DNA from: Corynebacterium kroppenstedtii
GTDB taxonomy: Bacteria; Actinomycetota; Actinomycetes; Mycobacteriales; Mycobacteriaceae
Reading direction: 5' to 3'
DNA length: 64,000 nucleotides
Assembly (NCBI RefSeq): GCF_003243515.1
Contig: NZ_QFRA01000008.1
Location: forward strand, 6,433-70,432
Below are positions 1-8,896 of this stretch, piece by piece (the stretch's first letter is position 1; each line of letters opens with the position of its first letter). The translations under genes and the position numbers were made by a program. The notes beneath the pieces were generated by a model. It did not search any database, had not been told where the DNA came from, and saw nothing but the letters and a program-made list of their open reading frames with translations.

Positions 1-159
1 CTGAGATTCTTTACGGCCACCGGAATGAATGACACGTGAGTGCTCCCTCTCTTCGTCAGAGTCGACGGGGGAACTAAAGTTGTCGATGGGTACGCTGCGC
101 CCCGGCTGTCTGCCTTTAGCGCCAGCGTTTTTACGCGACGCTTTTCGTGAGCCTCTCAC
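1..159 (-). CDS. ftsQ: Cell division protein FtsQ, N-terminal fragment (cut by window edge)
   Basis: Only the first 53 codons are present; the reading frame runs open off the left edge. It begins with GTG at 159, preceded by AGGAAG at 6 nt, 41 nt after murC on the same strand. The visible peptide (V-R-G-S-R-K-A-S-R-K...) is very basic and hydrophilic, as expected for the cytoplasmic N-terminus of a divisome protein before its single membrane helix, but the POTRA/FtsQ domain is outside the window. The identification rests mainly on position: ftsQ follows murC in actinobacterial division clusters. The start is well supported; the product name is an inference from synteny. Confidence 0.72.
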   Translation of the reverse strand, partial: MRGSRKASRKNAGAKGRQPGRSVPIDNFSSPVDSDEEREHSRVIHSGGRKESQ

Positions 160-200
160 TAGTTCTTCCTACTTACCTCTCACCCAGGTCACGTTGAAAC

Positions 201-1814
201 CTACTGCAGGGGTTCATGCAATGCTGCAGCAATTGGATCTGCCAGCATAGTCACTGTTCCTGCGCCCATAGTCAAAATGATGTCGCCGGGCCCCGCGATG
301 CTGCTCACCATGCGAGGAACCTCGTCGACTCGATGGGCGGCGTGCGTCGGAATAGTCATCTGGTCGATGATCAGATCACTCGTCACCCCAGGAATGGGCT
401 TCTCACGGGCACCATAAATGTCCATCACGATGGCCTCGTCGGCGAGGGACAAAGCCTCAGCAAATTCCGAAGCGAATTCCTCAGTCCGGGAATACATGTG
501 GGGTTGGAAGACGACAATCACCCTGCGCTGGTGGCCCGCCACGGGATCCATCGCCCGGATCTTTTCCCGCGCCGCGGTCAACACCGCCCGCACCTCGGTC
601 GGGTGATGGGCGTAATCGTCGTAAACTGACGCTCCCTCACAATAACCATGCGCAATGGTCCCATGTGATTCGAACCGACGGCGCACGCCCTGGAAGCCGT
701 TGACACCACTCACGGCGCGCTCACGGTCAGCCCCGACAAGAACCGACGAGACAATTGCAGCGACAGCATTGAGAACCATGTGTTTTCCGGGGATATGCAT
801 CCCAACACGGTGAGTGCTCGTATCCGCCTCATTCGCCTCGCCACCCGAGTTCTCAGCCGACGCATGTGCGGGTAGGGAAATACGGATCAGTGCATCCGTG
901 CGGTCAGGCTTCGGGGTGATCTCTGTAATTTCGGCACCCACCGGGATCGACGGATGGCGTGTACATGCATCACTCGTCCCATACCCAATAACGTTTATTC
1001 TGTTCCCTTGTTGGACAATCCTCTCACCCAGTGCCGCAGCGTGCGGGTCGTCCACGCAGACCACCAGATACCCACCGTCGACGATGCGGTCCGCAAACTC
1101 ATCGAACACGTGAATATACGATTCTTCGGAACCATAAAAATCGAGGTGATCCGCCTCAATGTTGGTCACCACCGCAACATTGGGAGAATAGGTCAACAAC
1201 GACGCGTCGGACTCATCTGCTTCAGCAACGAACACTGAGCCCGTGCCATGATGCGCGTTCGTCCCGGTCCTGGAGAGCTGTCCTCCCACGGCGAAACCGG
1301 GATCCATCCCTGCCTGCTGCAGCGCAATCACTGCCAGCGACGTGGTCGAGGTTTTTCCGTGAGTCCCGGCGATGAGTAAAGCATCGTGGTCAAGCAGGAG
1401 TGCGCCTAAGACGTCGGACCGCGTGACCACCGGGATTCCCCGTTCACGGGCGCTCACAAGCTCCGGATTGTCCTGGGGAATAGCAGCAAACGAGGTCACC
1501 ACACATGTCGGCGTATCGCCCGTCAAGTCCAGGTTCTCCGCCTTGTGCTCCGTAGCAATCAATGCCCCGGCGGCTCGTAAAGCCAAGATGGTGAGCGAAT
1601 CTTTCATGTCCGACCCGGTGACCGTATATCCGCGGTCTAACAAGATCCGGGCCACCCCAGACATGCCCACACCACCGATGCCCACCATATGGACATGTCG
1701 GAGTTCATCGGGGGTTATTGCATGTGCCGGATTGACGCGTCGGGCATGACGCTCTAGGTGCATGGTGTGCCCAGCATTCTTCGTGTGCCCGGTAGGTTCG
1801 TCGTTATGTGCCAC
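201..1814 (-). CDS. murC: UDP-N-acetylmuramate--L-alanine ligase MurC
   Basis: ATP-dependent ligase that adds L-Ala to UDP-MurNAc, the first amino acid of the peptidoglycan stem, in the cytoplasm. The product is 537 aa. Visible motifs are the N-terminal IGGVGMSG nucleotide-type loop, the ATP-binding AGTHGKTSTT, EADESDASLL, NIEADHLDFYG and the C-terminal DDYAHHPTEV, all typical of the Mur ligase family and of MurC. The frame is open 23 codons further upstream into murG, but GTG at 1814 has AAGGAG 7 nt before it, so I start there, leaving 52 nt after the murG stop. It lies between murG and ftsQ in the division cluster. Confidence 0.96.
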   Translation of the reverse strand: MAHNDEPTGHTKNAGHTMHLERHARRVNPAHAITPDELRHVHMVGIGGVGMSGVARILLDRGYTVTGSDMKDSLTILALRAAGALIATEHKAENLDLTGDTPTCVVTSFAAIPQDNPELVSARERGIPVVTRSDVLGALLLDHDALLIAGTHGKTSTTSLAVIALQQAGMDPGFAVGGQLSRTGTNAHHGTGSVFVAEADESDASLLTYSPNVAVVTNIEADHLDFYGSEESYIHVFDEFADRIVDGGYLVVCVDDPHAAALGERIVQQGNRINVIGYGTSDACTRHPSIPVGAEITEITPKPDRTDALIRISLPAHASAENSGGEANEADTSTHRVGMHIPGKHMVLNAVAAIVSSVLVGADRERAVSGVNGFQGVRRRFESHGTIAHGYCEGASVYDDYAHHPTEVRAVLTAAREKIRAMDPVAGHQRRVIVVFQPHMYSRTEEFASEFAEALSLADEAIVMDIYGAREKPIPGVTSDLIIDQMTIPTHAAHRVDEVPRMVSSIAGPGDIILTMGAGTVTMLADPIAAALHEPLQ

Positions 1815-1866
1815 TACTTCGCTCCTTGACTGTGAACAGGTAATTACGGGAACAGCTACATGGACA

Positions 1867-2970
1867 TCATCGAGCTGCTGCAATAACGCGTCGAGCTATG
1901 TCATCGGCGGCATTGGGGTTGCTGCTTTTGACCGTTTGCTCCGCCATCACCGTTAAGACATCAGGGTTCGTGATCATGGGAATCACCTTGTCGACGATGG
2001 TCTGGCTGGTGAGGCCGTCGTCGTTAATGAGTATGGCCCCGGCGTTGTCCACGACGGGTTGAGCGTTCAACGCCTGCTCACCATTGCCATGCGGGAGTGG
2101 CACGTACACGGCTGGAAGTCCGACAGCGGACACTTCCGCGACGGTCATTGCCCCGGACCGACAGAGAATCATGTCTGCGGCGCTCAACGCCAAATCCATC
2201 CGCGAGATATAGGGGACGCCAATGTAGGGCGGAGTTCCATCCTGGTGATCAACGTCTATTGAGTTTTTCTTCCCATAGGCATGGAGTACAGAAACCCCCG
2301 CCTCCCCGAGTTCACGTGATGCACCGGATACCGCGTTATTAATGGACCGTGCCCCCTGGGACCCGCCTGTGACCAGCAACACTGGCGCATCGGGATCAAC
2401 ACCGAAATACTCACGGGCCTCTGCGCGAAGTCCTGACCGGTCGAGCGAGCTGATCTCTGATCGGACCGGAATCCCCACGACTTCCGCGGAAATACCTGAT
2501 CCTTCGACGGCAGCTAGTCCTTGTCCCCCTAAGCGAATTCCCAGCTTATTGGCCATACCGGCTCGCGCGTTCGCCTCATGCACGAAGAATGGGATGTGGA
2601 GGGATTTGGCCGCGAGATACGCGGGGGCCGAGACATAGCCACCGAAACCGATAAGAACGTCGGCGTTGACATCGCGCAAAATGTCTTTTGTTTGGTTGAC
2701 CGCCCGACGAACACGGTGTGGAACAGAAAAGAGTGTTTTATTAACTTTGCGTGGGATTGGTACTGGGTCAATCATCCGTAGGTCATAGCCACGTTCGGGG
2801 ACGAGAGTTCCTTCGAGACCCTTCGTCGTCCCTAATGCTGTGATCCGTGCAGAGGGCACACTGCGACGAACCGCGTCGGCAACTGCCATCGCAGGCTCGA
2901 TATGACCGGCAGTGCCACCACCAGCAACAACAACGGAGAGCTCTCCGTCCGTATCCTGTGACCTCTTCAT
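1867..2970 (-). CDS. murG: MurG, lipid II-forming GlcNAc transferase
   Basis: Transfers GlcNAc from UDP-GlcNAc to lipid I to make lipid II at the inner face of the membrane. The 367-residue product has the family length. The N-terminal VVAGGGTAGHIEPAMA glycine loop, the central VLLVTGGSQGARSINNAV and the C-terminal LCRSGAMTVAEVSAVGLPAVYVPLPHG donor-binding region (GT28 fold) are all recognisable across the sequence. ATG at 2970 is preceded by GAGGTGG. It lies 73 nt downstream of ftsW and 52 nt upstream of murC. Confidence 0.96.
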   Translation of the reverse strand: MKRSQDTDGELSVVVAGGGTAGHIEPAMAVADAVRRSVPSARITALGTTKGLEGTLVPERGYDLRMIDPVPIPRKVNKTLFSVPHRVRRAVNQTKDILRDVNADVLIGFGGYVSAPAYLAAKSLHIPFFVHEANARAGMANKLGIRLGGQGLAAVEGSGISAEVVGIPVRSEISSLDRSGLRAEAREYFGVDPDAPVLLVTGGSQGARSINNAVSGASRELGEAGVSVLHAYGKKNSIDVDHQDGTPPYIGVPYISRMDLALSAADMILCRSGAMTVAEVSAVGLPAVYVPLPHGNGEQALNAQPVVDNAGAILINDDGLTSQTIVDKVIPMITNPDVLTVMAEQTVKSSNPNAADDIARRVIAAAR

Positions 2971-3043
2971 ACACCCACCTCAGGAATAGCGCTACATCAT
3001 CGACGTAGCCTTATTTGTGCCTTAAAAACGTGCCTCATTCATA

Positions 3044-4699
3044 TTAACGACGAGTCCCGTCGTCGAACGGTCCAAAGGAACCATTCGTCGTACCGTAATC
3101 AGATTGATATGTACGCCGACTGCCGTTTCGGGACTGCCGACGAGGCGCACGGTCATGGGCCCGTTCCCTTCGTTGGGTCGCGGATCCCGAGCTTGGCTGC
3201 CTATTGCCCTCGATACGTCGACTGCGGGATGACCCGTTCCGGCGAGTCACGGGCTCTCCGAACCTTTGAACCTCGTGGTGTCTGTCTGAGAGCGAACCTC
3301 GTCGCGACGACCCCGAACGGCCACCGAATCTCCCTCGCGCACCGGCACTCTTCCGAGAACCGTTACCATTCCGCGATCGCGGATCGTCGTCGTCAACCCA
3401 CGGGCCTCGACGCAACGTTGAAGGATCAAACGCACGCGGTTCCGGGAATCCCAGTAATTTATCGACGACGGGGCGGCCGTAGGTCTGTATCGATGAGACT
3501 GTCTCAGGCTCATGTCGGGCGCAGTTAAGAAGCAACCCCATCGATACCAATGTGATGATGGCCGACGTTCCGCCGGATGAAATCAACGGCAGCTGAATAC
3601 CGGTGACGGGAAGAAGCCCCGTCACGTAACCAATGTTGATAAACGCCTGGATCACAATGCCTGTGGTGACCGTCGCAGCCATGAGGCGAAGGAAAGGGTC
3701 CGCCTGGTTTAACGCGATGCGCATTCCTACCCAGCCCAAGAGGGCGAAGAGAAGGATGACGATGCTGGCACCGAGGAATCCCATTTCTTCACCGACAACG
3801 GCGAAGATGAAGTCGTTTTTCGCCTCGGGGAGGTAAAACCACTTGGCCCGCGATTGGCCTAGGCCCTGTCCCAGGAAAGAGCCGTCGCCCAGGGACAAAA
3901 ATCCCTGGTAGCTCTGGTACGCCGTGCCTTGTGTATTGGGGAACTTACCGAAAAGGGTTTCTCTAAACACTTCGACGCGGTTGGACCGATATCCGGCCGT
4001 CAGGGTCAGAAGAACAGCGAGGCCCAAGCCACCGGCGATGATCGTCGTCGTAACCCACTTGGGCACACCCACAAACCAAGCCAGAGCGAGGAAAACGATC
4101 ATGACTGACGCGACCATGCCGAGGTCGCGTTCGAGGGCAACAAGAACGATCACGAGCACCACGATCGCGGTGAAAAATCCCAGGACCTCGCGGATTGACC
4201 GCGCGTATAGCGCCCGCTCGGAAAGGACTGCAGAACCCCAGACCGCGATGGCTAGCTTGGCGACCTCTGATGGCTGAATGGTGACGGGCCCTAGGACGAG
4301 CCATGATTGGGATCCCATCTGCTGAAGACCAGTTCCCAGGCCTGGAATCAGAACCAAGATCAACAGAATGACCGCGAGCCCCATAGCCCAGGGCGAAATT
4401 TTCTTAATGGTGGCCGGGGACATTCGGATAGCGAAATACAGACCGACGAGGCCAACCACGACCATCCCGGCTTGTTTGAAGAAATCCGTCCACACACTGT
4501 TGGAATCTGCCAGCGACGAGGCCATCGAACTCGACAGCACCATCAAGAGTCCCACACCGGTCAGAATCGCTGTGATTGCGGCAAGGATGTAGTAGTCAAA
4601 CTTCGGCGTTGATGTCGCAGCATCAATTTTGCCGACGACTCCTTCCCACCATGATCGCGCACGGCGGGACCTCGTTCCTTGGTCAGATTTCACTGTCAC
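3044..4699 (-). CDS. ftsW: FtsW, SEDS-family septal peptidoglycan glycosyltransferase
   Basis: Integral membrane SEDS protein that polymerises lipid II at the septum with its partner FtsI (encoded a few genes upstream). About ten hydrophobic segments span residues 35-400. SEDS signatures include LGPVTIQPSEVAKLA, LPEAKNDFIFAVVGEEMGFL and LISSGGTSA. The start is GTG at 4699 with AAGGATAGG upstream, five nt after the murD stop, suggesting coupled translation. The 551-residue length is larger than usual because of a hydrophilic C-terminal tail of about 150 residues rich in Arg, Ser, Gly and Asp. Extended tails occur in actinobacterial FtsW, but this one is probably disordered and its role cannot be read. 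Confidence 0.95.
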   Translation of the reverse strand: MTVKSDQGTRSRRARSWWEGVVGKIDAATSTPKFDYYILAAITAILTGVGLLMVLSSSMASSLADSNSVWTDFFKQAGMVVVGLVGLYFAIRMSPATIKKISPWAMGLAVILLILVLIPGLGTGLQQMGSQSWLVLGPVTIQPSEVAKLAIAVWGSAVLSERALYARSIREVLGFFTAIVVLVIVLVALERDLGMVASVMIVFLALAWFVGVPKWVTTTIIAGGLGLAVLLTLTAGYRSNRVEVFRETLFGKFPNTQGTAYQSYQGFLSLGDGSFLGQGLGQSRAKWFYLPEAKNDFIFAVVGEEMGFLGASIVILLFALLGWVGMRIALNQADPFLRLMAATVTTGIVIQAFINIGYVTGLLPVTGIQLPLISSGGTSAIITLVSMGLLLNCARHEPETVSSIQTYGRPVVDKLLGFPEPRAFDPSTLRRGPWVDDDDPRSRNGNGSRKSAGARGRFGGRSGSSRRGSLSDRHHEVQRFGEPVTRRNGSSRSRRIEGNRQPSSGSATQRRERAHDRAPRRQSRNGSRRTYQSDYGTTNGSFGPFDDGTRR

Positions 4700-4704
4700 G
4701 ATCC

Positions 4705-6171
4705 CTATCCTTCTTTACCGCGCCCATAACGACGAGCAGCTTCAGCGAAGAGGTCACCACGCTGGCTCATCCCCGTGTACATGTCCAAGCTAGCGGCAGC
4801 GGGCGCGAGAAGCACCGTGTCACCAGGTTGTGCCAACCGGGACGCTGCCTGGACGGCTTCATTCATCGCGATCACTGGGTCGGTCGACGTAATGACGGTC
4901 AAAGGAATGCGGGGATGAATGGTAGCGAGACTCTGGCGAATGATCTCTCTATCCTGCCCCAAAACAACCGCGGCCGAAATACGGTCGGCATTCTTGTGAA
5001 TGAGATCATCAATCTGGGCGCCTTTGAGCTGCCCACCTGCAATCCACACGCATGACTCCACCGCACTTAAAGCCGCGTCAGTCGCGTGAGGATTGGTCGC
5101 CTTCGAGTTGTCAATCCATCGGATGTCTCCAGCTTCATAGACGACTTGTCCACGGTTTTTTTCCACGACGAAGGAAGACAGCGCTCGAGCTATGGCGTCT
5201 GGTTCCACACCCTGTGACCGGGCAATGGCTGTGGCCGCGAGCGCGTCCGCGACGCCAGCCGGGCCGGGGGGAGAAATTCTTGTCGCATCTGCAATATCCA
5301 CGCCCTCTGAGTCGGCGGGGACGCATGCACGATCAACGATCCTGCCGTTGATCACCCCAACTTGCCCTGCGCTGGGCTCACCCATCGTGAATTCGATAAC
5401 CCGTCGGGCCGGAGTGTCACCGCTGGAAGAGGTTGAAGAAAGTTCCATGTACCGCTCAGCTTCGCGGCACACACGCTCATCATCCGCATTGACGACGATG
5501 ACTGGTCCTCGGTACACCCGCGCTTTGTCCGCCGCGTAGACGTCCATCGAGCCATGCCAGTCAATATGGTCTTCTGCGAGGTTTAAGACGACACCAGCGT
5601 CGGGGGTGAGCGTCGGCGACCAGTGAAGCTGGAAACTGGAAAACTCCGCAACCATGACACTGACCCTCGAAGTCTGTGTTAGCGCAGTCCCTACTGCTAC
5701 CCCGATGTTGCCCACTGCTTCAGCAGCTGCTCCGGATTCGGCCATCATCGATGCGAGCATCGACGTGGCGGTTGTTTTACCATTCGTCCCGGTGACGGCT
5801 AACCAGGTGCGTGGTTCTCCAAAACGGCCGTCACGATCGGCACGCCAGGCGAGTTCAACGTCACCGATGACCGGGATTCCTTGCTCCTGCGCGTCGTGCA
5901 GCAGTGGCGTGTCTGGCCGCCATCCTGGCGACGTCACGATCAGCGAGGCTTCGTCGAGACGAGAATGAGCCTCGTCGACGGTCATCGCGGATCCGCCGTG
6001 GCGGTCCGCAAGCTCATTTGCTGCAGTGAAGTTGCTATCGATGATGCACACCGACCATCCGAGTTGTGTGGCTAGGTCAGCTGCGCCTCGACCCGATACC
6101 CCAGCGCCAGCAATCCACACTGGGCCTTGAGGTTGAGGAAGATATGACGATGATGTATGGACGTGAGACAT
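4705..6171 (-). CDS. murD: UDP-N-acetylmuramoylalanine--D-glutamate ligase MurD
   Basis: Adds D-Glu to UDP-MurNAc-L-Ala in cytoplasmic peptidoglycan precursor synthesis. The product is 488 aa. It shows the N-terminal VWIAGAGVSGRGAADLA loop, the ATP-binding VTGTNGKTTATSM, the NLAEDHIDWHGS segment and the C-terminal WIDNSKATNPHA motif that is diagnostic for MurD. ATG at 6171 has AAAGAG upstream. It sits 37 nt after mraY and 5 nt before ftsW. Confidence 0.96.
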   Translation of the reverse strand: MSHVHTSSSYLPQPQGPVWIAGAGVSGRGAADLATQLGWSVCIIDSNFTAANELADRHGGSAMTVDEAHSRLDEASLIVTSPGWRPDTPLLHDAQEQGIPVIGDVELAWRADRDGRFGEPRTWLAVTGTNGKTTATSMLASMMAESGAAAEAVGNIGVAVGTALTQTSRVSVMVAEFSSFQLHWSPTLTPDAGVVLNLAEDHIDWHGSMDVYAADKARVYRGPVIVVNADDERVCREAERYMELSSTSSSGDTPARRVIEFTMGEPSAGQVGVINGRIVDRACVPADSEGVDIADATRISPPGPAGVADALAATAIARSQGVEPDAIARALSSFVVEKNRGQVVYEAGDIRWIDNSKATNPHATDAALSAVESCVWIAGGQLKGAQIDDLIHKNADRISAAVVLGQDREIIRQSLATIHPRIPLTVITSTDPVIAMNEAVQAASRLAQPGDTVLLAPAAASLDMYTGMSQRGDLFAEAARRYGRGKEG

Positions 6172-6208
6172 AATGATGTTCTCTTTCCGTATGGGGTCTC
6201 GGGTTTGA

Positions 6209-7306
6209 TTAGGTCCACCCTAACCAGTCAGCGTAAAACATACTCACCCCAGCGACGGCGAACATCGACGTGAGCAGCCAGAAGCGGACGACCACGGTCG
6301 TTTCCGCCCATCCTCCGTTTTCGAAGTGGTGGTGGATGGGGGCCATACGGAATGGCCGTTTGCCTGTTGACCGGAAACTGACAACTTGAATAACAACGGA
6401 GATCGTTTCCGCTACGAACAAAGCGCCGATAACGATCATCAGCAATTCGGTCCGCGAGGTCACAGACAAGCCGGCAACGAGTCCGCCCAGGGCCAACGAC
6501 CCGGTGTCACCCATGAAGATTTTCGCCGGGGCTGCATTCCACCACAGGAAACCAAGGCACGCGCCCAATCCGCACGCAGCCAAAATGGAGAGGTCTAGGG
6601 GGTCTCGCACCTGGTAGCACGCAACCGATGCGTTAGAGGCACACGAGTTACGGAATTGCCAAAAGGTCATGATGGAATACGCAGCCATCACGATCGCAGT
6701 TGTTCCTGCAGCAAGTCCATCGAGACCGTCGGTAAGGTTCACTGCATTCGACCAGGCGGTCACCAAAATGTAGATGAACAGCAGGAATATGAGGGTCCCA
6801 ATGATGCCGCCGCCAATTGCGATATCAAAGGTATCGATGTCACGGACGAAGGATAGCTTCGTCGAGGCGGGCTTCAGACCATGCTCATTGAGGAACAAGA
6901 GACACAGCACCCCGAAACCGATGGCGAGAACGGCCTGACCCAGCAGCTTTCCTTTTTTGTTCAAGCCAAGGTTCCGCGCCTTCGCCAATTTGATGTAGTC
7001 GTCAAGGAAACCAAGGAAACCCATCCCCACTGTCAGGCCGAGAACTAACAGGCCTGACGCCGTTGGTTTGTAACTCGACGGAGTAAACACAGAGGCAAGG
7101 TGCGCAAGAAAATACCCACCGACGATGGCGACGATGATGGCGATACCACCCATCGTGGGAGTTCCGCGCTTACGCAAATGCGATCGCGGACCTTCCTCAC
7201 GGATTTCCTGTCCCAGGCCTTCGTCGGAAAAACGACGAATCAAGATCGGGGTAAAAAGTATTGCAATAATAAAAGAAACGGCGCCGCCGATGATGATATG
7301 AACCAT
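6209..7306 (-). CDS. mraY: MraY, phospho-MurNAc-pentapeptide transferase
   Basis: Integral membrane enzyme that moves phospho-MurNAc-pentapeptide from UDP to undecaprenyl (in this group, decaprenyl-type) phosphate, giving lipid I. The 365-residue product has about ten hydrophobic helices. It contains the catalytic NLTDGLDGLAAG loop, FMGDTGSLALGG and the cytoplasmic IHHHFE histidine motif. The ATG shares one base with the murF stop (TAATG), so translation is probably coupled. Confidence 0.97.
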   Translation of the reverse strand: MVHIIIGGAVSFIIAILFTPILIRRFSDEGLGQEIREEGPRSHLRKRGTPTMGGIAIIVAIVGGYFLAHLASVFTPSSYKPTASGLLVLGLTVGMGFLGFLDDYIKLAKARNLGLNKKGKLLGQAVLAIGFGVLCLLFLNEHGLKPASTKLSFVRDIDTFDIAIGGGIIGTLIFLLFIYILVTAWSNAVNLTDGLDGLAAGTTAIVMAAYSIMTFWQFRNSCASNASVACYQVRDPLDLSILAACGLGACLGFLWWNAAPAKIFMGDTGSLALGGLVAGLSVTSRTELLMIVIGALFVAETISVVIQVVSFRSTGKRPFRMAPIHHHFENGGWAETTVVVRFWLLTSMFAVAGVSMFYADWLGWT

Positions 7307-8844
7307 TACTCTCCGTTCCCTTCATCCTGACCGGACAAAAGCCCTTCCGCGACTCTCCACAGTCCATCTGAGTATGAAGCCTTGATGAGGACAACATCGT
7401 CCGGACGAACTGACGACCACACATTATCGACAGCTGCATCGACATCGTCCACGTGGGTGACATCAACGCCCGAATCCTTAGCCCCATGCGCTAAAGCCCG
7501 CTGGTTAACACCATTGCCGACGACAACAACGTGGTTGATCCGGTGGCGGCCCAGTTCTTCACCGATCGAGTAGTGCTCGTCGGTGGCGGAGGCTCCCAGT
7601 TCACCCATCTGACCTAGGACCGCCCAGGATTGGGCACCTTCGCGCGCCTGACCAGTGGATGCCAATGCGGCGATTCCTGCCCGCATCGAGTCGGGATTCG
7701 CGTTGTACGAATCGTTGATGATGGTGACGCCGTCGCGCCGGTTGCGCACATCCATCCGATTAGCGCTGGCCGCGGTGTGGTGCGAGAGCGCAGTGGCAAT
7801 TTCATCCGCGGACATTCCGACGGCGAATCCGACGGCTGCGGGTGCGAGGGCATTCGTAACTTGGTGTTGCCCATAAACCTGAAGCTGCACGGGGGCAGAC
7901 TCCCCCGTCGGCAGCGTCAAGGTAAAAGACGCCCGAGTAGAGTTATCGAGGACGACATCAGTGGCGATCACAGCATCATGTACGCCATCATGGTCGCTCA
8001 AGTTATCCGCGCCTTGACCGGTGCTTTCGCCAGACTTCACCGAAAACGTAATCACACGCGCCAAGGTCCGTGGTGCCATCCCCGAAACCAATCGATCATC
8101 GGCGTTGAGGATCGCAACGCCACCGTCCTCGGCCGACGGCAAGGCTTCGACGAGTTCACCTTTGGCTTGGGCAATGGCCTCGCGGGATCCGAATTCGCCC
8201 AAATGAGCAGTACCCACGTTAAGAACTGCTCCGATCGTCGGCGGTGCAATCCGTGCTAAATGAGCGATGTGGCCGATTCCGCGGGCACTCATCTCGGCCA
8301 CTAAGAATCGCGTCGATTCGGTGCATCGCAAGGCGGTGTAGGGGTGCCCGATTTCGTTATTAAAGGACCCCGGTGGTGCCACCGTCTCCCCTTGCGTCCG
8401 AAGAATCGTCGCAATCATGTCTTTTGTCGATGTTTTACCGGCGGACCCCGTCACACCGATAACTCGTAAGCCATGGTGAGCAACTAATTCGGTGACCGTG
8501 TGGTGGGCAAGCTTGCTGAGGGCAGCCAATGCCGCCTCGCCTTCCCCATCGCGGTCATATTCCAGCGCAGTGGCATTAGTTTCCACGTGCTCTACGTGAG
8601 GAATGATGACGGCAGGTACACCCATATCACGTGATAGCAGGGCGAGAGTAGCGCCGTCTTTAATTGCTTGGGTGGCGAAATCGTGGCCATTGACTCGGGC
8701 ACCCGGCAATGCCAGAAATGCTGAACCAGGGGCAATCTTCCGCGAATCGAATTCGACGGGCCCCGGTACTACCGCGTCGGGGTCAATATTGACAAGATAT
8801 CCGCCGGTAATATCCGCGAGACGCCCCGCCGTCATGGGAATCAT
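7306..8844 (-). CDS. murF: UDP-MurNAc-tripeptide--D-alanyl-D-alanine ligase MurF
   Basis: Adds D-Ala-D-Ala to the UDP-MurNAc-tripeptide, completing the pentapeptide. The product is 512 aa, with an N-terminal Mur ligase domain (FDSRKIAPGSAFLALPG), ATP-binding VTGSAGKTSTKDM at about residue 140, and the INDSYNANPDSM motif typical of MurF. It ends by overlapping the mraY start by one base and begins 52 nt after murE. Confidence 0.96.
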   Translation of the reverse strand: MIPMTAGRLADITGGYLVNIDPDAVVPGPVEFDSRKIAPGSAFLALPGARVNGHDFATQAIKDGATLALLSRDMGVPAVIIPHVEHVETNATALEYDRDGEGEAALAALSKLAHHTVTELVAHHGLRVIGVTGSAGKTSTKDMIATILRTQGETVAPPGSFNNEIGHPYTALRCTESTRFLVAEMSARGIGHIAHLARIAPPTIGAVLNVGTAHLGEFGSREAIAQAKGELVEALPSAEDGGVAILNADDRLVSGMAPRTLARVITFSVKSGESTGQGADNLSDHDGVHDAVIATDVVLDNSTRASFTLTLPTGESAPVQLQVYGQHQVTNALAPAAVGFAVGMSADEIATALSHHTAASANRMDVRNRRDGVTIINDSYNANPDSMRAGIAALASTGQAREGAQSWAVLGQMGELGASATDEHYSIGEELGRHRINHVVVVGNGVNQRALAHGAKDSGVDVTHVDDVDAAVDNVWSSVRPDDVVLIKASYSDGLWRVAEGLLSGQDEGNGE

Positions 8845-8896
8845 GGTTGGCTACCTCTTTCACTACGCCCGTACATGTGATGGCACATAACTACTT

